43,933 nucleotides of DNA from Butyrivibrio sp. (GCA_017996845.1 JAGOGF010000010.1:1-43933), one strand, 5' to 3'. Positions 33,174-41,444 are shown, counted from the first letter of the stretch. Program-made: numbers and translations. The notes: generated by a model not told the origin, from the letters alone.

Positions 33174-33839
33174 TTAGGCAAGAACCTGATCCAGATAATC
33201 TCTTACCGCGTTCAGCGAAGGCAGAATCTGCATCGCAAGCATTTGCATTTCACTGGTCGGTTCCAGAAGATCCGGTACCATGATCGGCATCATCGCTGCC
33301 GCATGTGCCGCACGGATGCCATTATATGAATCCTCTATAACCAGACAGTTTTTCGGGTTTTCTTCAAGTTTCTCTGCCGCTTTCAAAAAGATATCCGGAG
33401 CGGGTTTACTCCTGCCCGCCTGATCGCCTCCCACAATATGCTGAAAAAAAGTGATAATTCCGGCATCTGTCAGTTCTTTCCATACGATCCTGGTCTGTGT
33501 GGAAGATGCAATTGCAATCGGAATATTCTGCTGCTGCAGAAAATGCAGCAGTTCAAAAACACCTGGTTTTAAAGGCATATTCTGATCTGCGCGTTTCTCA
33601 AATTCCGCCATAATTTCATGTCGAAAAGTATCATACGGGAAATCCGGTCCATGCACCTCCATATGAATCCGTCTGGTCTCTTCTTCCGTTACCCCGATAC
33701 ATTTCTTCGCAACATCCTCTTCATTGAGAATCTGATGCGCCTGTGCAATCTTTTTCTCATATTCCAGATACAGACGCTCCGAATCAAAAATCACACCATC
33801 CATATCAAAGATCACTGCCTGAATATCCATATGATTCAT
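33174..33839 (-). CDS. HAD-superfamily phosphatase (beta-phosphoglucomutase-like)
   Basis: A 221-residue HAD of subfamily IA: motif I IFDMDGVIFDSE, motif II IASST, motif III Lys in RSKPAPD and motif IV VIEDSYNGI. The helical C1 cap lies at residues 18-85. These enzymes act on phosphosugars or other small phosphates; beta-phosphoglucomutase activity needs more than these motifs show. AAGGAG is 10 nt before ATG 33839, directly behind a structured leader. It is probably cotranscribed with dinB. Confidence 0.85.
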   Translation of the reverse strand: MNHMDIQAVIFDMDGVIFDSERLYLEYEKKIAQAHQILNEEDVAKKCIGVTEEETRRIHMEVHGPDFPYDTFRHEIMAEFEKRADQNMPLKPGVFELLHFLQQQNIPIAIASSTQTRIVWKELTDAGIITFFQHIVGGDQAGRSKPAPDIFLKAAEKLEENPKNCLVIEDSYNGIRAAHAAAMMPIMVPDLLEPTSEMQMLAMQILPSLNAVRDYLDQVLA

Positions 33840-33862
33840 TTAAATTCTGCTCCTTGGTATTT

Positions 33863-33929
33863 TATCGTAATCCGAAATACCTGCTGTCCGCATTTCGAAT
33901 ACACTTTCTGTCTCTGCGCCTCTACGATA
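33863..33929 (-). promoter_or_regulatory. Unassigned structured leader before the HAD gene
   Basis: On the minus strand TATCGTA (33923-33929) pairs with TACGATA (33863-33869), enclosing a second stem TTCGAAAT/ATTTCGGA (33871-33899) with a 13-nt loop and a 23-nt single-stranded arm GAGGCGCAGAGACAG... The 3' strand ends 5-10 nt before the ribosome site. It matches no riboswitch I know. An extended -10 (TGT-TATGAT, 33988-33993) could start such a leader. Confidence 0.35.
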
Positions 33930-34018
33930 CCACAGGACTTGCTTTGGGTACAAGTAGGTTCTTTTCACTATTTAATTCCCATCATAACACGATTTCTGCA
34001 GCGGCCGTGTAGATACTG

Positions 34019-34076
34019 CAAAAAAACACACGATACTGCAATGCGTTTCAAAAAGCCCGCTGTATCATGTGTTTTA
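34019..34076 (-). terminator. Terminator after the DUF438 gene
   Basis: Reading leftward, AAAACACATGATACAGC pairs with GC..GTATCGTGTGTTTT (a few mismatches), followed by a T-run of seven. It lies about 50 nt past the DUF438 stop. Confidence 0.75.
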
Positions 34077-34124
34077 ATCATGCTTTCTCTTATTATACTG
34101 ATTCTATTTTCCAAAAAAATGATT

Positions 34125-35660
34125 TCATTTACCAAAATGTGTTGCAATCGTTCCCATCTTCTGCACCACTTCCAGTACGCCCATATATTTTCTGTTATCA
34201 TCCCTGACAGCAATGTAACGCACCAGCGTCAATTCCCCGTTTTTGGGCATCCAGACTTCCATGGATTCACGCTTTCCCTCCTGCAGGTCTTTAATCAGCT
34301 GTTTTACAATCGGTTTTGCTTTCGGCGGATGACAGTCGAAAACCTCCGTTCCAAGTGCTGATATCGGTCTTGGAAACAGCTTTTCTCCTTCATTGAAATA
34401 ACGTGTCATATTCTGTTCGTCTATAAAAGTGATTTCATAAGGCATTGTATTCAGAACCGCACGAAGCTGTGCTTCCGACATCTGACCGGTAGGAAGTTTT
34501 ATTACTCCGTCTTTCGTTTCTGCATCCGGGGCATTTCCTTCTTTCTGAAATTCACGCTCCGCTATCTGCATCTTTTCCCATTCCGGAACCGCTGTAATCA
34601 GGCAACATCCAAATTCCGGAATATCGCGCCGGATACTGAACCATTCTGCATCTGTAAAATATTCCGCGCCAAGCGGAAAAAGAATGTTTTCTTCCTTGTA
34701 TATCATCTCACGCATCTGCTTTAGAAGCGCCTGGAGGCGTTCCTGCAGATTTTCCGGTTCTGCAGAAACCAATTTCAGTTCATTTCTGATTTCATCATCA
34801 ACGCCCCACATCACATCAGAAGGTCCTGCTACATCATACTTTCTTTTCAAAAGCGGGAAAAAAAGTTCATCCTTTTTTCCATAATGACTTGCTACCGCTC
34901 TGAGCTGTTGCAGCAGCTCATTCGTTCTGCTGCCTGTCAATTGCTGATCTGCCTCGATCTTCAGGATCAAATCCTCAATTGCAAGGTTTTCCCGGTGCAA
35001 AATCCAGAGCGGATGACCCTTTTCATTAATCATACGCTCCAGGTCCTTCATAACTGAAGTTGAAAAGCCTGCTGCATCATGAAGACCGGATAATTTGTCC
35101 GGATGAACGGTTTTCCTCACAAGTTTTGCTTTTTTAGCTGAATGCACACTTTCATTATTCTGTTCCGACATGGACATGCGGACTGCTTCCTCTGCATTTT
35201 CGATTTTTTCTGCCTGCGTTGCTCCATGAAAAAGTGCAGAATGCACATCGCACAAATTCTGTACATCGCTGATAGGTGTGCCTTCTTTGATCAGTTCCTG
35301 TTCGGCCTGTACAATTTCAAGTGCGGAAATGTCAGCAAAATTTTTTACAAAATCTTCTCTTACCGTTTCAAGTTTTTCCCCCTCTGTCAGCCTTGAAACA
35401 TAACTCTTCAACAGCAGTTTTCGTTCTGTTTCTGCATCTGCAATTTCAAAACCATGCTGCATCAGTGTCTCTTTAATATTCTGCATCGATATTTTTTTGA
35501 TCGCTGCACCCTTTGGAATCGTCATCACTTTTCCGATTGTCGCAAGCGTGATCGGTCTGGTGATATCTTTGAATCCAAGATCTGTCATAATACCGATCAG
35601 TTCCGGATACTGCGTGCAAAGATCCTGTACATTTTTGTTCAGATCAATTAATTTGCTCAT
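34125..35660 (-). CDS. DUF1858-DUF438-hemerythrin-PAS protein
   Basis: A 511-residue soluble, four-part protein: DUF1858 (about 1-65; KLIDLNKNVQDLCTQYPELIGIMTDLGF), DUF438 (about 90-155), a hemerythrin HHE-type cation-binding domain (about 190-350; His in HPLWILHREN, HYGKKDELFFP, and KEENILFP) and a C-terminal PAS domain (about 395-505). Such proteins are thought to sense oxygen, nitric oxide or metals and are common in anaerobes. No output domain such as HTH or kinase is present, so its partner is unknown. ATG 35660 is preferred over GTG 35669 because AGGAGG is 9 nt from the former and touches the latter. Confidence 0.88.
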   Translation of the reverse strand: MSKLIDLNKNVQDLCTQYPELIGIMTDLGFKDITRPITLATIGKVMTIPKGAAIKKISMQNIKETLMQHGFEIADAETERKLLLKSYVSRLTEGEKLETVREDFVKNFADISALEIVQAEQELIKEGTPISDVQNLCDVHSALFHGATQAEKIENAEEAVRMSMSEQNNESVHSAKKAKLVRKTVHPDKLSGLHDAAGFSTSVMKDLERMINEKGHPLWILHRENLAIEDLILKIEADQQLTGSRTNELLQQLRAVASHYGKKDELFFPLLKRKYDVAGPSDVMWGVDDEIRNELKLVSAEPENLQERLQALLKQMREMIYKEENILFPLGAEYFTDAEWFSIRRDIPEFGCCLITAVPEWEKMQIAEREFQKEGNAPDAETKDGVIKLPTGQMSEAQLRAVLNTMPYEITFIDEQNMTRYFNEGEKLFPRPISALGTEVFDCHPPKAKPIVKQLIKDLQEGKRESMEVWMPKNGELTLVRYIAVRDDNRKYMGVLEVVQKMGTIATHFGK

Positions 35661-35763
35661 CTGGGTCACCCTCCTGTGAATTCTGGTTGTCTATGATCAG
35701 AATTTAACACAAAAGCAGATTCTGTTATGTTGCATTTGTTACCAAAAAAGCATTCTCCTGTTC

Positions 35764-37149
35764 TTAAAATTTATCCTGCAGCCTCTCTATTGCATCCATA
35801 GCAAGATGAGATCTTTCACATTCCTGCGTTGTCAGACTGATCTGCCAGCATAAGGGGCTCCCCTTCATGTGTTCTGATGCATAGGATAATCCATTGGTTC
35901 TTTCATCCAGAAACGGTCTGTCGATCTGATTGGGATCTCCCAGCAGAATGATCTTGGTGTTTTTTCCGGCACGGGTAATAATCCCCTTTACCTGTGCCGG
36001 CGTCATATTCTGTGCTTCATCAATAATCAGATATGTTTTGAGAATGGACCGTCCTCTGATGAAATTCAGTGCTTCCGCCTGAATAATTCCGCGATCAAAA
36101 ATTTCGGTTGTCTTATCCGTCAGTTCTCCCTCATCCTGATAGCGTTCTTCATCATTGGAATCAATCAGCTGCTCCAGATTATCAATAACAGGGCGCATCA
36201 ATGGCGATATTTTTTCCTGCTCGTTGCCAGGCAGAAAACCGATGTCATCATCAAACTGTGAATTCGGTCTGCACACCAGAATCCTTCTGTATTCACCCGT
36301 CGGACGGTTGATCATCTTCTCCAGTCCTACCGCCAGTGCATAAAACGTCTTCGCTGTGCCTGCCATACCTTTTACAATTACGAGGGGTGCTGTCTCTGCC
36401 GGCTGCATCAATGCCTCCTGCAGAAAATACTGCCCTGCATTTCTGGGTCTTACCCCATATGGCTGACTTTTTTCATATTCCAGCTTTCGGATCATTCCTT
36501 TCTCAACACGTCCCATCTGGGTCTTCTTCAGCGATTCATCTGCCTGCAGAATAACAAATTCATTTTCAAATAAAACAGGTGTATGCCGTTTGCCTTTCGC
36601 ATCCGCGCAATACACCTGTTCGACCGATATTCCTTTTTTCTTAAATTCATGAAAGAGTTCTTCCGGCGCATAAACCGTAATTCTCCCGGAATACTGCTCG
36701 GTACGTCCTGCTACCTGTTCTGTTGTAAAATCTTCTGCTTTGACTCCCAGCAGCTGTGCCTTTATTCGCATCAGAATGTCCTTTGTTACGAGGATAACCT
36801 GCTCCTTTTTGCTCTGTGAAAGGCCAATGCAGACCTTCAGAATTCTGTTGTCGGATTTGTATTCAGAAAGATCCTGCGGCAGCTGAACATCCTTGAAATT
36901 TTTTTCGATGCGCAGCATCCCGCCGTTATCCATGTGAACGCCTTTGGTCAGATCTCCCTGTTCCCTGATCTGCTCGATCATGCGGATCGCTTCCCGTACA
37001 TTTGATCCACGCTCACCCTCATCCCGTTTGTGTGTGTCAAGTTCTTCCAGTACGACCAGCGGAAGAACCACCTCATTGTCCGCAAAGCACTTAAGTGCAT
37101 AGGAAGCCTGAATGAGAACATTGGTGTCCAGTATGTAGATTTTCTTCAT
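35764..37149 (-). CDS. PIN-PhoH fusion ATPase (PhoH2/YlaK-type)
   Basis: A 461-residue protein: an N-terminal PIN RNase-like domain (KIYILDTNVLIQ..., about 1-140, with the acidic Asp/Glu set DTN, EELD) and a C-terminal PhoH P-loop ATPase (Walker A KGMAGTAKT, Walker B YLIIDEAQNM, then LLGDPNQID). PhoH2-like proteins are proposed RNA helicase/RNase enzymes. ATG 37149 has GGAGG 8 nt upstream; ATG 37155 is only 2 nt away. It has an extended -10 promoter and stands as a single gene. Confidence 0.93.
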   Translation of the reverse strand: MKKIYILDTNVLIQASYALKCFADNEVVLPLVVLEELDTHKRDEGERGSNVREAIRMIEQIREQGDLTKGVHMDNGGMLRIEKNFKDVQLPQDLSEYKSDNRILKVCIGLSQSKKEQVILVTKDILMRIKAQLLGVKAEDFTTEQVAGRTEQYSGRITVYAPEELFHEFKKKGISVEQVYCADAKGKRHTPVLFENEFVILQADESLKKTQMGRVEKGMIRKLEYEKSQPYGVRPRNAGQYFLQEALMQPAETAPLVIVKGMAGTAKTFYALAVGLEKMINRPTGEYRRILVCRPNSQFDDDIGFLPGNEQEKISPLMRPVIDNLEQLIDSNDEERYQDEGELTDKTTEIFDRGIIQAEALNFIRGRSILKTYLIIDEAQNMTPAQVKGIITRAGKNTKIILLGDPNQIDRPFLDERTNGLSYASEHMKGSPLCWQISLTTQECERSHLAMDAIERLQDKF

Positions 37150-37204
37150 TGGCATTACCTCCCGGCAACAGAATGTTATTCAGTTTTGTATGATTGATGC
37201 TTTC

Positions 37205-37213
37205 AGTATACCA
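37205..37213 (-). promoter_or_regulatory. Extended -10 promoter of the PhoH gene
   Basis: TGG-TATACT on the minus strand (-10 at 37205-37210), 56 nt before the start codon. No good -35 is visible at 16-18 bp. Confidence 0.5.
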
Positions 37214-37250
37214 TATCTTGTGTTTTCGGGTAGTAAAAAATCCTTTACTT

Positions 37251-37278
37251 CTTTTCCTATTCTTTTCCTATTCTTTTT
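37251..37278. repeat. Tandem 11-bp repeat
   Basis: CTTTTCCTATT occurs twice in direct tandem (37251-37272) with a partial third copy (CTTTTT). It lies between the small membrane ORF and the PhoH promoter. It is slippage-prone but not in a coding region I recognise. Confidence 0.6.
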
Positions 37279-37281
37279 CAA

Positions 37282-37396
37282 TCAGCTTAACTCAATTTTA
37301 CGAATTCCGGCAGCCGCGATTGCAATCAAACAGATCACCGCAAAAAACATCACGATATCCGCTTTTCACATCCTGTTCGACAATTGATGAATCCAT
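37282..37396 (-). pseudogene. Small single-pass membrane ORF, broken by a one-base shift at an A4 run
   Basis: ATG 37396 has GGGAG about 9 nt upstream. As written, the frame leaves sense after residue 12 and stops after 32 residues. Dropping one A of the AAAA run at 37363-37366 gives a 37-residue protein: an acidic N-terminus (MDSSIVEQDVKAD), one hydrophobic helix (IVMFFAVICLIAIAAAG) and a basic tail (IRKIELS), ending at TGA 37282-37284. This is the topology of a small membrane protein. It may be a sequencing error, a real frameshift mutation or programmed slippage. It lies between the LiaF-like gene and phoH. Confidence 0.4.
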
Positions 37397-37442
37397 ATCA
37401 AAACTCTCCCTCTTCCTCGTTGACTTTCATGCATGTTTTGCT

Positions 37443-38195
37443 TTAAAGGGTATAGATATTAACGCTTCCCAGATTACTTTCCACATACAGTTTGAGAATC
37501 GGCGCAGTCTCATCACTAATCGGCGTGCTGTGATCAACAATATTGCCAAGGCAGCTCTCTGCCTGCATTGCAATTCTCCAGTTCGCAGGAAAATACAGAT
37601 TGGTTTCTCCCAGATTGTTCTCTACGTGAACAGAGGCACTGTTATCTGTGATTACTGCCTGGTCAAAATATACATTCAGACTTCCCAGATTATTTTCCAG
37701 TTCTGCACTGGCAAAATGCTCGGACCGAATGTATTTGCTGCTTCCGTTTAAAGAATTGGAAAAATAAATACGACTGCCGTCATCTGTCTGTTTTTGTGTC
37801 CCTGTCTCGCTTTCTCTAGTCCTGTCAATTACATTATCTTCTGTCATATGCATCCCGCCTCTCTCCTGATCGTTGTGTACCTCTACCGAAATGTGTCCCT
37901 TGAAAATCACATGCAGTCCGATTGCTATCAGGAGTGCAGCTCCCAGAAGAAGCCACGGTGTAATTGCCGTAATTCCAAGCGGCCTCGCATAGATACATCC
38001 CAGAAATGCAACAGACATAACCGGTTCAAATATACTTTTTTTCATAATACCATGTATTGCCGTATACACGAAAAACAGTGTAAACAAAACGGTGAAAACC
38101 GGAAGCTTCGGTAATATCGCAAGCTTTGCCATCAGAAGATAAACCGCCACCAGGATCAGCATTATGCCGATCAGAATTTCCTTTGTTTTTTTCAT
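37443..38195 (-). CDS. LiaF-like membrane protein
   Basis: A 250-residue protein with four N-terminal hydrophobic segments (within residues 1-105), then a hydrophilic linker and a C-terminal beta-rich domain containing repeats of ENNLGSLNVYF / ENNLGETNLYF / ESNLGSVNIYT, as in LiaF-type and toastrack domains. LiaF proteins repress cell-envelope stress systems. It overlaps the LytTR gene by 4 bp (ATGA) and has GAGG 8 nt before ATG 38195, so the two are coupled; it probably modulates that regulator. Confidence 0.82.
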   Translation of the reverse strand: MKKTKEILIGIMLILVAVYLLMAKLAILPKLPVFTVLFTLFFVYTAIHGIMKKSIFEPVMSVAFLGCIYARPLGITAITPWLLLGAALLIAIGLHVIFKGHISVEVHNDQERGGMHMTEDNVIDRTRESETGTQKQTDDGSRIYFSNSLNGSSKYIRSEHFASAELENNLGSLNVYFDQAVITDNSASVHVENNLGETNLYFPANWRIAMQAESCLGNIVDHSTPISDETAPILKLYVESNLGSVNIYTL

Positions 38196-38653
38196 TTATC
38201 CAACCTCTTTTCTTCCATCTTTGTAATAAACTCCTTGAAAAAACTGCGTGATACAAATGCCTTTTTTTCCGTTCCCGTAAATTCCACCTGACTGGCTCCT
38301 GTAATGTTCTTTTTTACGGCACGGATTTTTGTAATGTTGATGATCGTTGACTTGGACACCCGGATAAAGGATCCCGGAAGCAAATCTGCAAGTTCATACA
38401 GTCTCATGTGCGTACTGTAAATTTCTGTTCTGGTATGAACTGCAACTCCTGCCCCTTCCGTTTCCAGAAAGAGGATCTCCTGCAGGGATAAATAATAATC
38501 GGTATCGCCCTTGTATACACAGAGCTGTTGTCTGACAGCCACTGCTTCCATAATCCTTTTCTGTAGCGCCGCAATATCTTCGCTGTAACTGCCGCACCTG
38601 ATCACCACTTCATCTTCTGTGATACTTTCATCCATCTCCACCTTGATTTTCAT
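38192..38653 (-). CDS. LytTR-family DNA-binding regulator
   Basis: A 153-residue protein with a C-terminal LytTR DNA-binding domain (YYLSLQEILFLETEGAGVAVHT..., RLYELADLLPGSFIRVSKSTIINITKI) and no receiver domain, so it is controlled by something other than a histidine kinase. It is of the type paired with a membrane partner: the LiaF-like gene overlaps it. Its binding sites are not apparent from this window. It has a good sigma-A promoter upstream. Confidence 0.88.
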   Translation of the reverse strand: MKIKVEMDESITEDEVVIRCGSYSEDIAALQKRIMEAVAVRQQLCVYKGDTDYYLSLQEILFLETEGAGVAVHTRTEIYSTHMRLYELADLLPGSFIRVSKSTIINITKIRAVKKNITGASQVEFTGTEKKAFVSRSFFKEFITKMEEKRLDK

Positions 38654-38691
38654 TTCCTGGTCCTTCCAGTGAATTGTTATGTTATGAACAC

Positions 38692-38720
38692 ATCATAATC
38701 AATGCGCCCCACACTGTAAA
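38692..38720 (-). promoter_or_regulatory. Promoter of the LytTR-LiaF-like operon
   Basis: -35 TTTACA (38715-38720), 17-bp spacer, -10 TATGAT (38692-38697) on the minus strand, about 35 nt upstream of the start codon. Confidence 0.7.
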
Positions 38721-38780
38721 CAGATAAGCACTAAGAGGTAAATTCTGTAATCCAAGTGGTTATTCTACGAAAACAGCAGG

Positions 38781-38811
38781 AAAAAAGAGGGCTCTCTGCA
38801 GATCGCCCTCT
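38781..38811 (-). terminator. Terminator after trpG
   Basis: AGAGGGC and GCCCTCT form a perfect 7-bp stem (loop 12 nt) followed leftward by a T-run of six. It lies about 70 nt past the trpG stop. Confidence 0.85.
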
Positions 38812-38878
38812 GATATGAAAAAATATTCTGATTCCGATTCTATTCTGCCTTCATCTGAAAGCCTGGCTTGTAAAAAAC

Positions 38879-39451
38879 TCAGGAAATGATCGCAATAAAA
38901 TTCTGCAGAATCGCCATTCCGTCCGGTGTCATAATGGATTCCGGATGGAACTGCAGCCCATATACCGGACTTGTCTGATGCTGTACCGCCATCACTTCAC
39001 CATCATCGGATCGTGCAACAATCTGCAGACATTTCGGAAGCGTTTCTTCTTTGAGTGCAAGAGAATGATATCTTGCCACCGGAATCTCATCCGGCATCCC
39101 TGTAAATAATCTGCATGCGGTATCCAGCCTTGCAATTGACTGTTTGCCATGCATCAGTTCTTTTGCATGATCAACGGTTCCGCCGTATGCTTCGCAGATT
39201 GCCTGATGTCCCAGGCACACGCCCAATATCGGAATATCTGCTCCCAGTTGTCTCACGATGTCTTCGCAGATCCCCGCCTGTGAAGGTTTCCCCGGTCCGG
39301 GGGACAAAATAATTGCCTGTGGTTTCATCTGTCTGATTGCAGAAACGCTCTTTGCATCATTTCGGATCGTTACAATATCCGGACAAATAGTTCCGACAAG
39401 CTGATACAGGTTGTAAGTAAAACTGTCATAGTTATCAATCAAGAGAATCAT
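38879..39451 (-). CDS. trpG: Anthranilate synthase component II (glutamine amidotransferase)
   Basis: A 190-residue class I glutamine amidotransferase supplying ammonia to TrpE. Motifs: MILLIDNYDSFTYNL at the N-terminus, SPGPGKP, the nucleophile Cys in GVCLGHQAI, and the His/Glu pair in QFHPESIM. It overlaps the end of trpE by 17 bp and has AAAGGAGG 6 nt before its ATG. Paired with TrpE here; dual use with PabB cannot be excluded because no second pabA is visible in this window. Confidence 0.93.
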   Translation of the reverse strand: MILLIDNYDSFTYNLYQLVGTICPDIVTIRNDAKSVSAIRQMKPQAIILSPGPGKPSQAGICEDIVRQLGADIPILGVCLGHQAICEAYGGTVDHAKELMHGKQSIARLDTACRLFTGMPDEIPVARYHSLALKEETLPKCLQIVARSDDGEVMAVQHQTSPVYGLQFHPESIMTPDGMAILQNFIAIIS

Positions 39452-40907
39452 TCTCTGCCTCCTTTATTGCCAGAACCACCGCTTTTGCCTTATTGATACA
39501 TTCCTGATATTCTTTTTGCGGAACGCTGTCTGCGACAATACCCGCGCCGGATCTGACAAACACCTTTCCGTTTATCTTAAATGCGAGCCGAATTGCAATA
39601 CAGGTGTCCAGATTACCCGTAAAGTCAACATAACCGATCGCGCCGCCATAGATTCCGCGCTTTTTATTTTCTAATTCATCAATCAGCTGACAGGCTCTGA
39701 TTTTAGGTGCTCCTGACAGTGTTCCGGCAGGTAAAACACTGTCTATCGCATCAACTGCCTGTCTGCTTTTTTGCAGTTTTCCCTTAATTGCCGATCCGAT
39801 ATGCATTACATGTGAATAGCGCTCAATCGTCATGTATTTTTCTACTTTTACCGATCCGAACTCACAAAGTTTTCCAAGATCATTTCTCCCCAGATCCACC
39901 AGCATATTATGCTCTGCACATTCTTTCTGATCCGCCAGCAGTTCTTTTTCAAGTGCCTGATCTTCTGCATAATCTTTCCCTCTTGGTCTTGTACCGGCAA
40001 GCGGAAAAGTCTGTATCTCACCGTTTTCCACCTTCACGAGTGTTTCCGGAGATGCTCCTGCTATTTCCACGTTTCCGGAAAAATAAAACAGAAAGGGAGA
40101 TGGGTTGGTGGTCCGGAGAATCCGGTAGGTATCCAGGAGACTCCCTGCAAACGGCGCTTCCATCGGATTGGACAGTACGAGCTGAAAAATATCACCTTCC
40201 CGAATATAGCGCTTTACCTGTTCTACTTTCTGACAATAGGCGGCTTCGGAAAACAGTGGTTTCAGTTCTCCCAGCAGCTTTCCTGGCTGATTGCTTCTGG
40301 GCTCACCTTTTCTGATCAGCTGCTCCATTTCATCCAGTTTCAAATTCGCACTCTGATAGGATTGCTGCAGGGAATCCGTATGCACATTTGCGATCAGCAG
40401 GATCTTCTGTCTGAGATTATCATATGCAATCAGCTGTTCAAAAAGCATCAGATCCATGTCCTGAAAATCATCTTCATTTTGTGACTGAAAATGCAGAGAT
40501 GGTTCGCCATACTGCATATATTCATAAGAAAAATATCCAACCAGTCCCCCTGTAAACGGTGGCATATCCGCAAGTCTTGGTGCACGGTTTTCTGCAATCA
40601 ACTGCTTGATATATTCTCCCGGATGATCCGTTTGCATTTGTATTTTTGTTTTTGCAGATACTGTCAGGACATGATCTTTGCAACATATTTCCATCGTCGG
40701 CGCATACCCCAGGAAGGAATATCTTCCCCATTGTCTGTTATCTTCCACACTTTCGAGCAAAAAGCAGTGATCACTGACATTTTGCAAGGCTTTCAGGGTT
40801 TCTACCGGTGTCCTGATATCTGAAAGGATCTCTCTCTTTATGGGAATAAGCTTATAATCCCCATTTTCGGCAATTCTACTGACTTCTTCAAATGATGTCT
40901 GCTGCAT
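39435..40907 (-). CDS. trpE: Anthranilate synthase component I
   Basis: Converts chorismate and ammonia to anthranilate, the first step of tryptophan synthesis. 490 residues. The LLES motif (FLLESVEDN, about residue 50) forms the Trp feedback site and distinguishes TrpE from PabB. Catalytic-domain motifs: GGLVGYFSYE, FQLVLSNPME, NPSPFLFYF, PLAGTRPRGK and the C-terminal GAGIVADSVPQKEYQE. GGGAGG lies 4 nt before ATG 40907. It follows a Trp T-box. The rest of the trp pathway (trpDCFBA) is not in this window. Confidence 0.95.
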   Translation of the reverse strand: MQQTSFEEVSRIAENGDYKLIPIKREILSDIRTPVETLKALQNVSDHCFLLESVEDNRQWGRYSFLGYAPTMEICCKDHVLTVSAKTKIQMQTDHPGEYIKQLIAENRAPRLADMPPFTGGLVGYFSYEYMQYGEPSLHFQSQNEDDFQDMDLMLFEQLIAYDNLRQKILLIANVHTDSLQQSYQSANLKLDEMEQLIRKGEPRSNQPGKLLGELKPLFSEAAYCQKVEQVKRYIREGDIFQLVLSNPMEAPFAGSLLDTYRILRTTNPSPFLFYFSGNVEIAGASPETLVKVENGEIQTFPLAGTRPRGKDYAEDQALEKELLADQKECAEHNMLVDLGRNDLGKLCEFGSVKVEKYMTIERYSHVMHIGSAIKGKLQKSRQAVDAIDSVLPAGTLSGAPKIRACQLIDELENKKRGIYGGAIGYVDFTGNLDTCIAIRLAFKINGKVFVRSGAGIVADSVPQKEYQECINKAKAVVLAIKEAENDSLD

Positions 40908-40942
40908 GATTCCTCCCGATTATATATGCATTTATAATGCAT

Positions 40943-41316
40943 AAAAAGCCCCTGACAGAAAGAGGCAGTTACTGCTCTTTCCGTCAGGGGCGATAACAAT
41001 CTAACCGTTTATCGTGGTGCCACCCTGATTCGTGATGTTCTGTACCAATATCCATTTTCCCCGAAATACAAATTATATTATCCCCGGATCAAATGACTGT
41101 ATACAGTCTTCTCACGCGCTCTGCGAGATACTATCATATCTCCGGCAACTAACGTATGCCTTACGTCATGTGCTACTAGGCCTTTCGGCTGTTTACCATG
41201 CCCTCAGCGGCCCATTTGCGAATCGGCGTTCTATCCGGCTCTCATCTGCCCGGACTCTCTGGAAGTGCCCCTTTCGTTTCATCCCCGCTTCAACGGTTTA
41301 CTCTGTCAAAGTTCTA
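40943..41316 (-). promoter_or_regulatory. T-box riboswitch for tRNA-Trp upstream of trpE-trpG
   Basis: Reading leftward: a Stem I region with an AGAGAG element; the specifier stretch CGCAAATGGGCCGCTGAGGG with UGG (41212-41214), the Trp codon; stem III; the T-box AGGGTGGCACCACG (41013-41026), again UGGC, fitting G73 of tRNA-Trp; and a terminator GCCCCTGACGG.../...GTCAGGGGC plus five U (40943-40991). This fills the 540-nt gap between trpE and the radical SAM gene. Uncharged tRNA-Trp should turn the operon on. Confidence 0.92.
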
Positions 41317-41325
41317 ATTTATTTA

Positions 41326-41354
41326 ATAAAACCATATTTCAAATGATAAGTCAA
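41326..41354 (-). promoter_or_regulatory. Promoter of the trpE T-box leader
   Basis: -35 TTGACT (41349-41354), 17-bp spacer, -10 TTTTAT (41326-41331), the latter only four of six consensus bases. Confidence 0.5.
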
Positions 41355-41386
41355 TGATCTTTTTTCACATCAACAAAGATGTTTTT

Positions 41387-41396
41387 ATGCTACAAT
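41387..41396 (+). promoter_or_regulatory. Extended -10 promoter of the TIGR01212 gene
   Basis: TATGC-TACAAT: a TGn extension followed by -10 TACAAT (41391-41396), about 50 nt before ATG 41445; no good -35. It is divergent from the trpE T-box promoter. Confidence 0.5.
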
Positions 41397-41444
41397 CAGA
41401 ACGAATGAAGAATTTGGTATCAGCGCCGGAGGAAAAACATTAAA

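Noticed and set aside
33863..33929. Lysine riboswitch before the HAD gene (GAGGCGCAGA)
   Set aside because: The motif resembles the lysine aptamer start, but the region is only about 70 nt and lacks the other arms.
33840..34018. SOS box upstream of the HAD-dinB unit (CGAATACACTTTC)
   Set aside because: Three or more mismatches to the LexA consensus in the conserved half-site positions and no overlap with a clear promoter.
37251..37278. Short tandem repeat as a CRISPR or phase-variation locus
   Set aside because: Only two and a half 11-bp copies, no spacers, no cas genes; too short for a phase switch claim.
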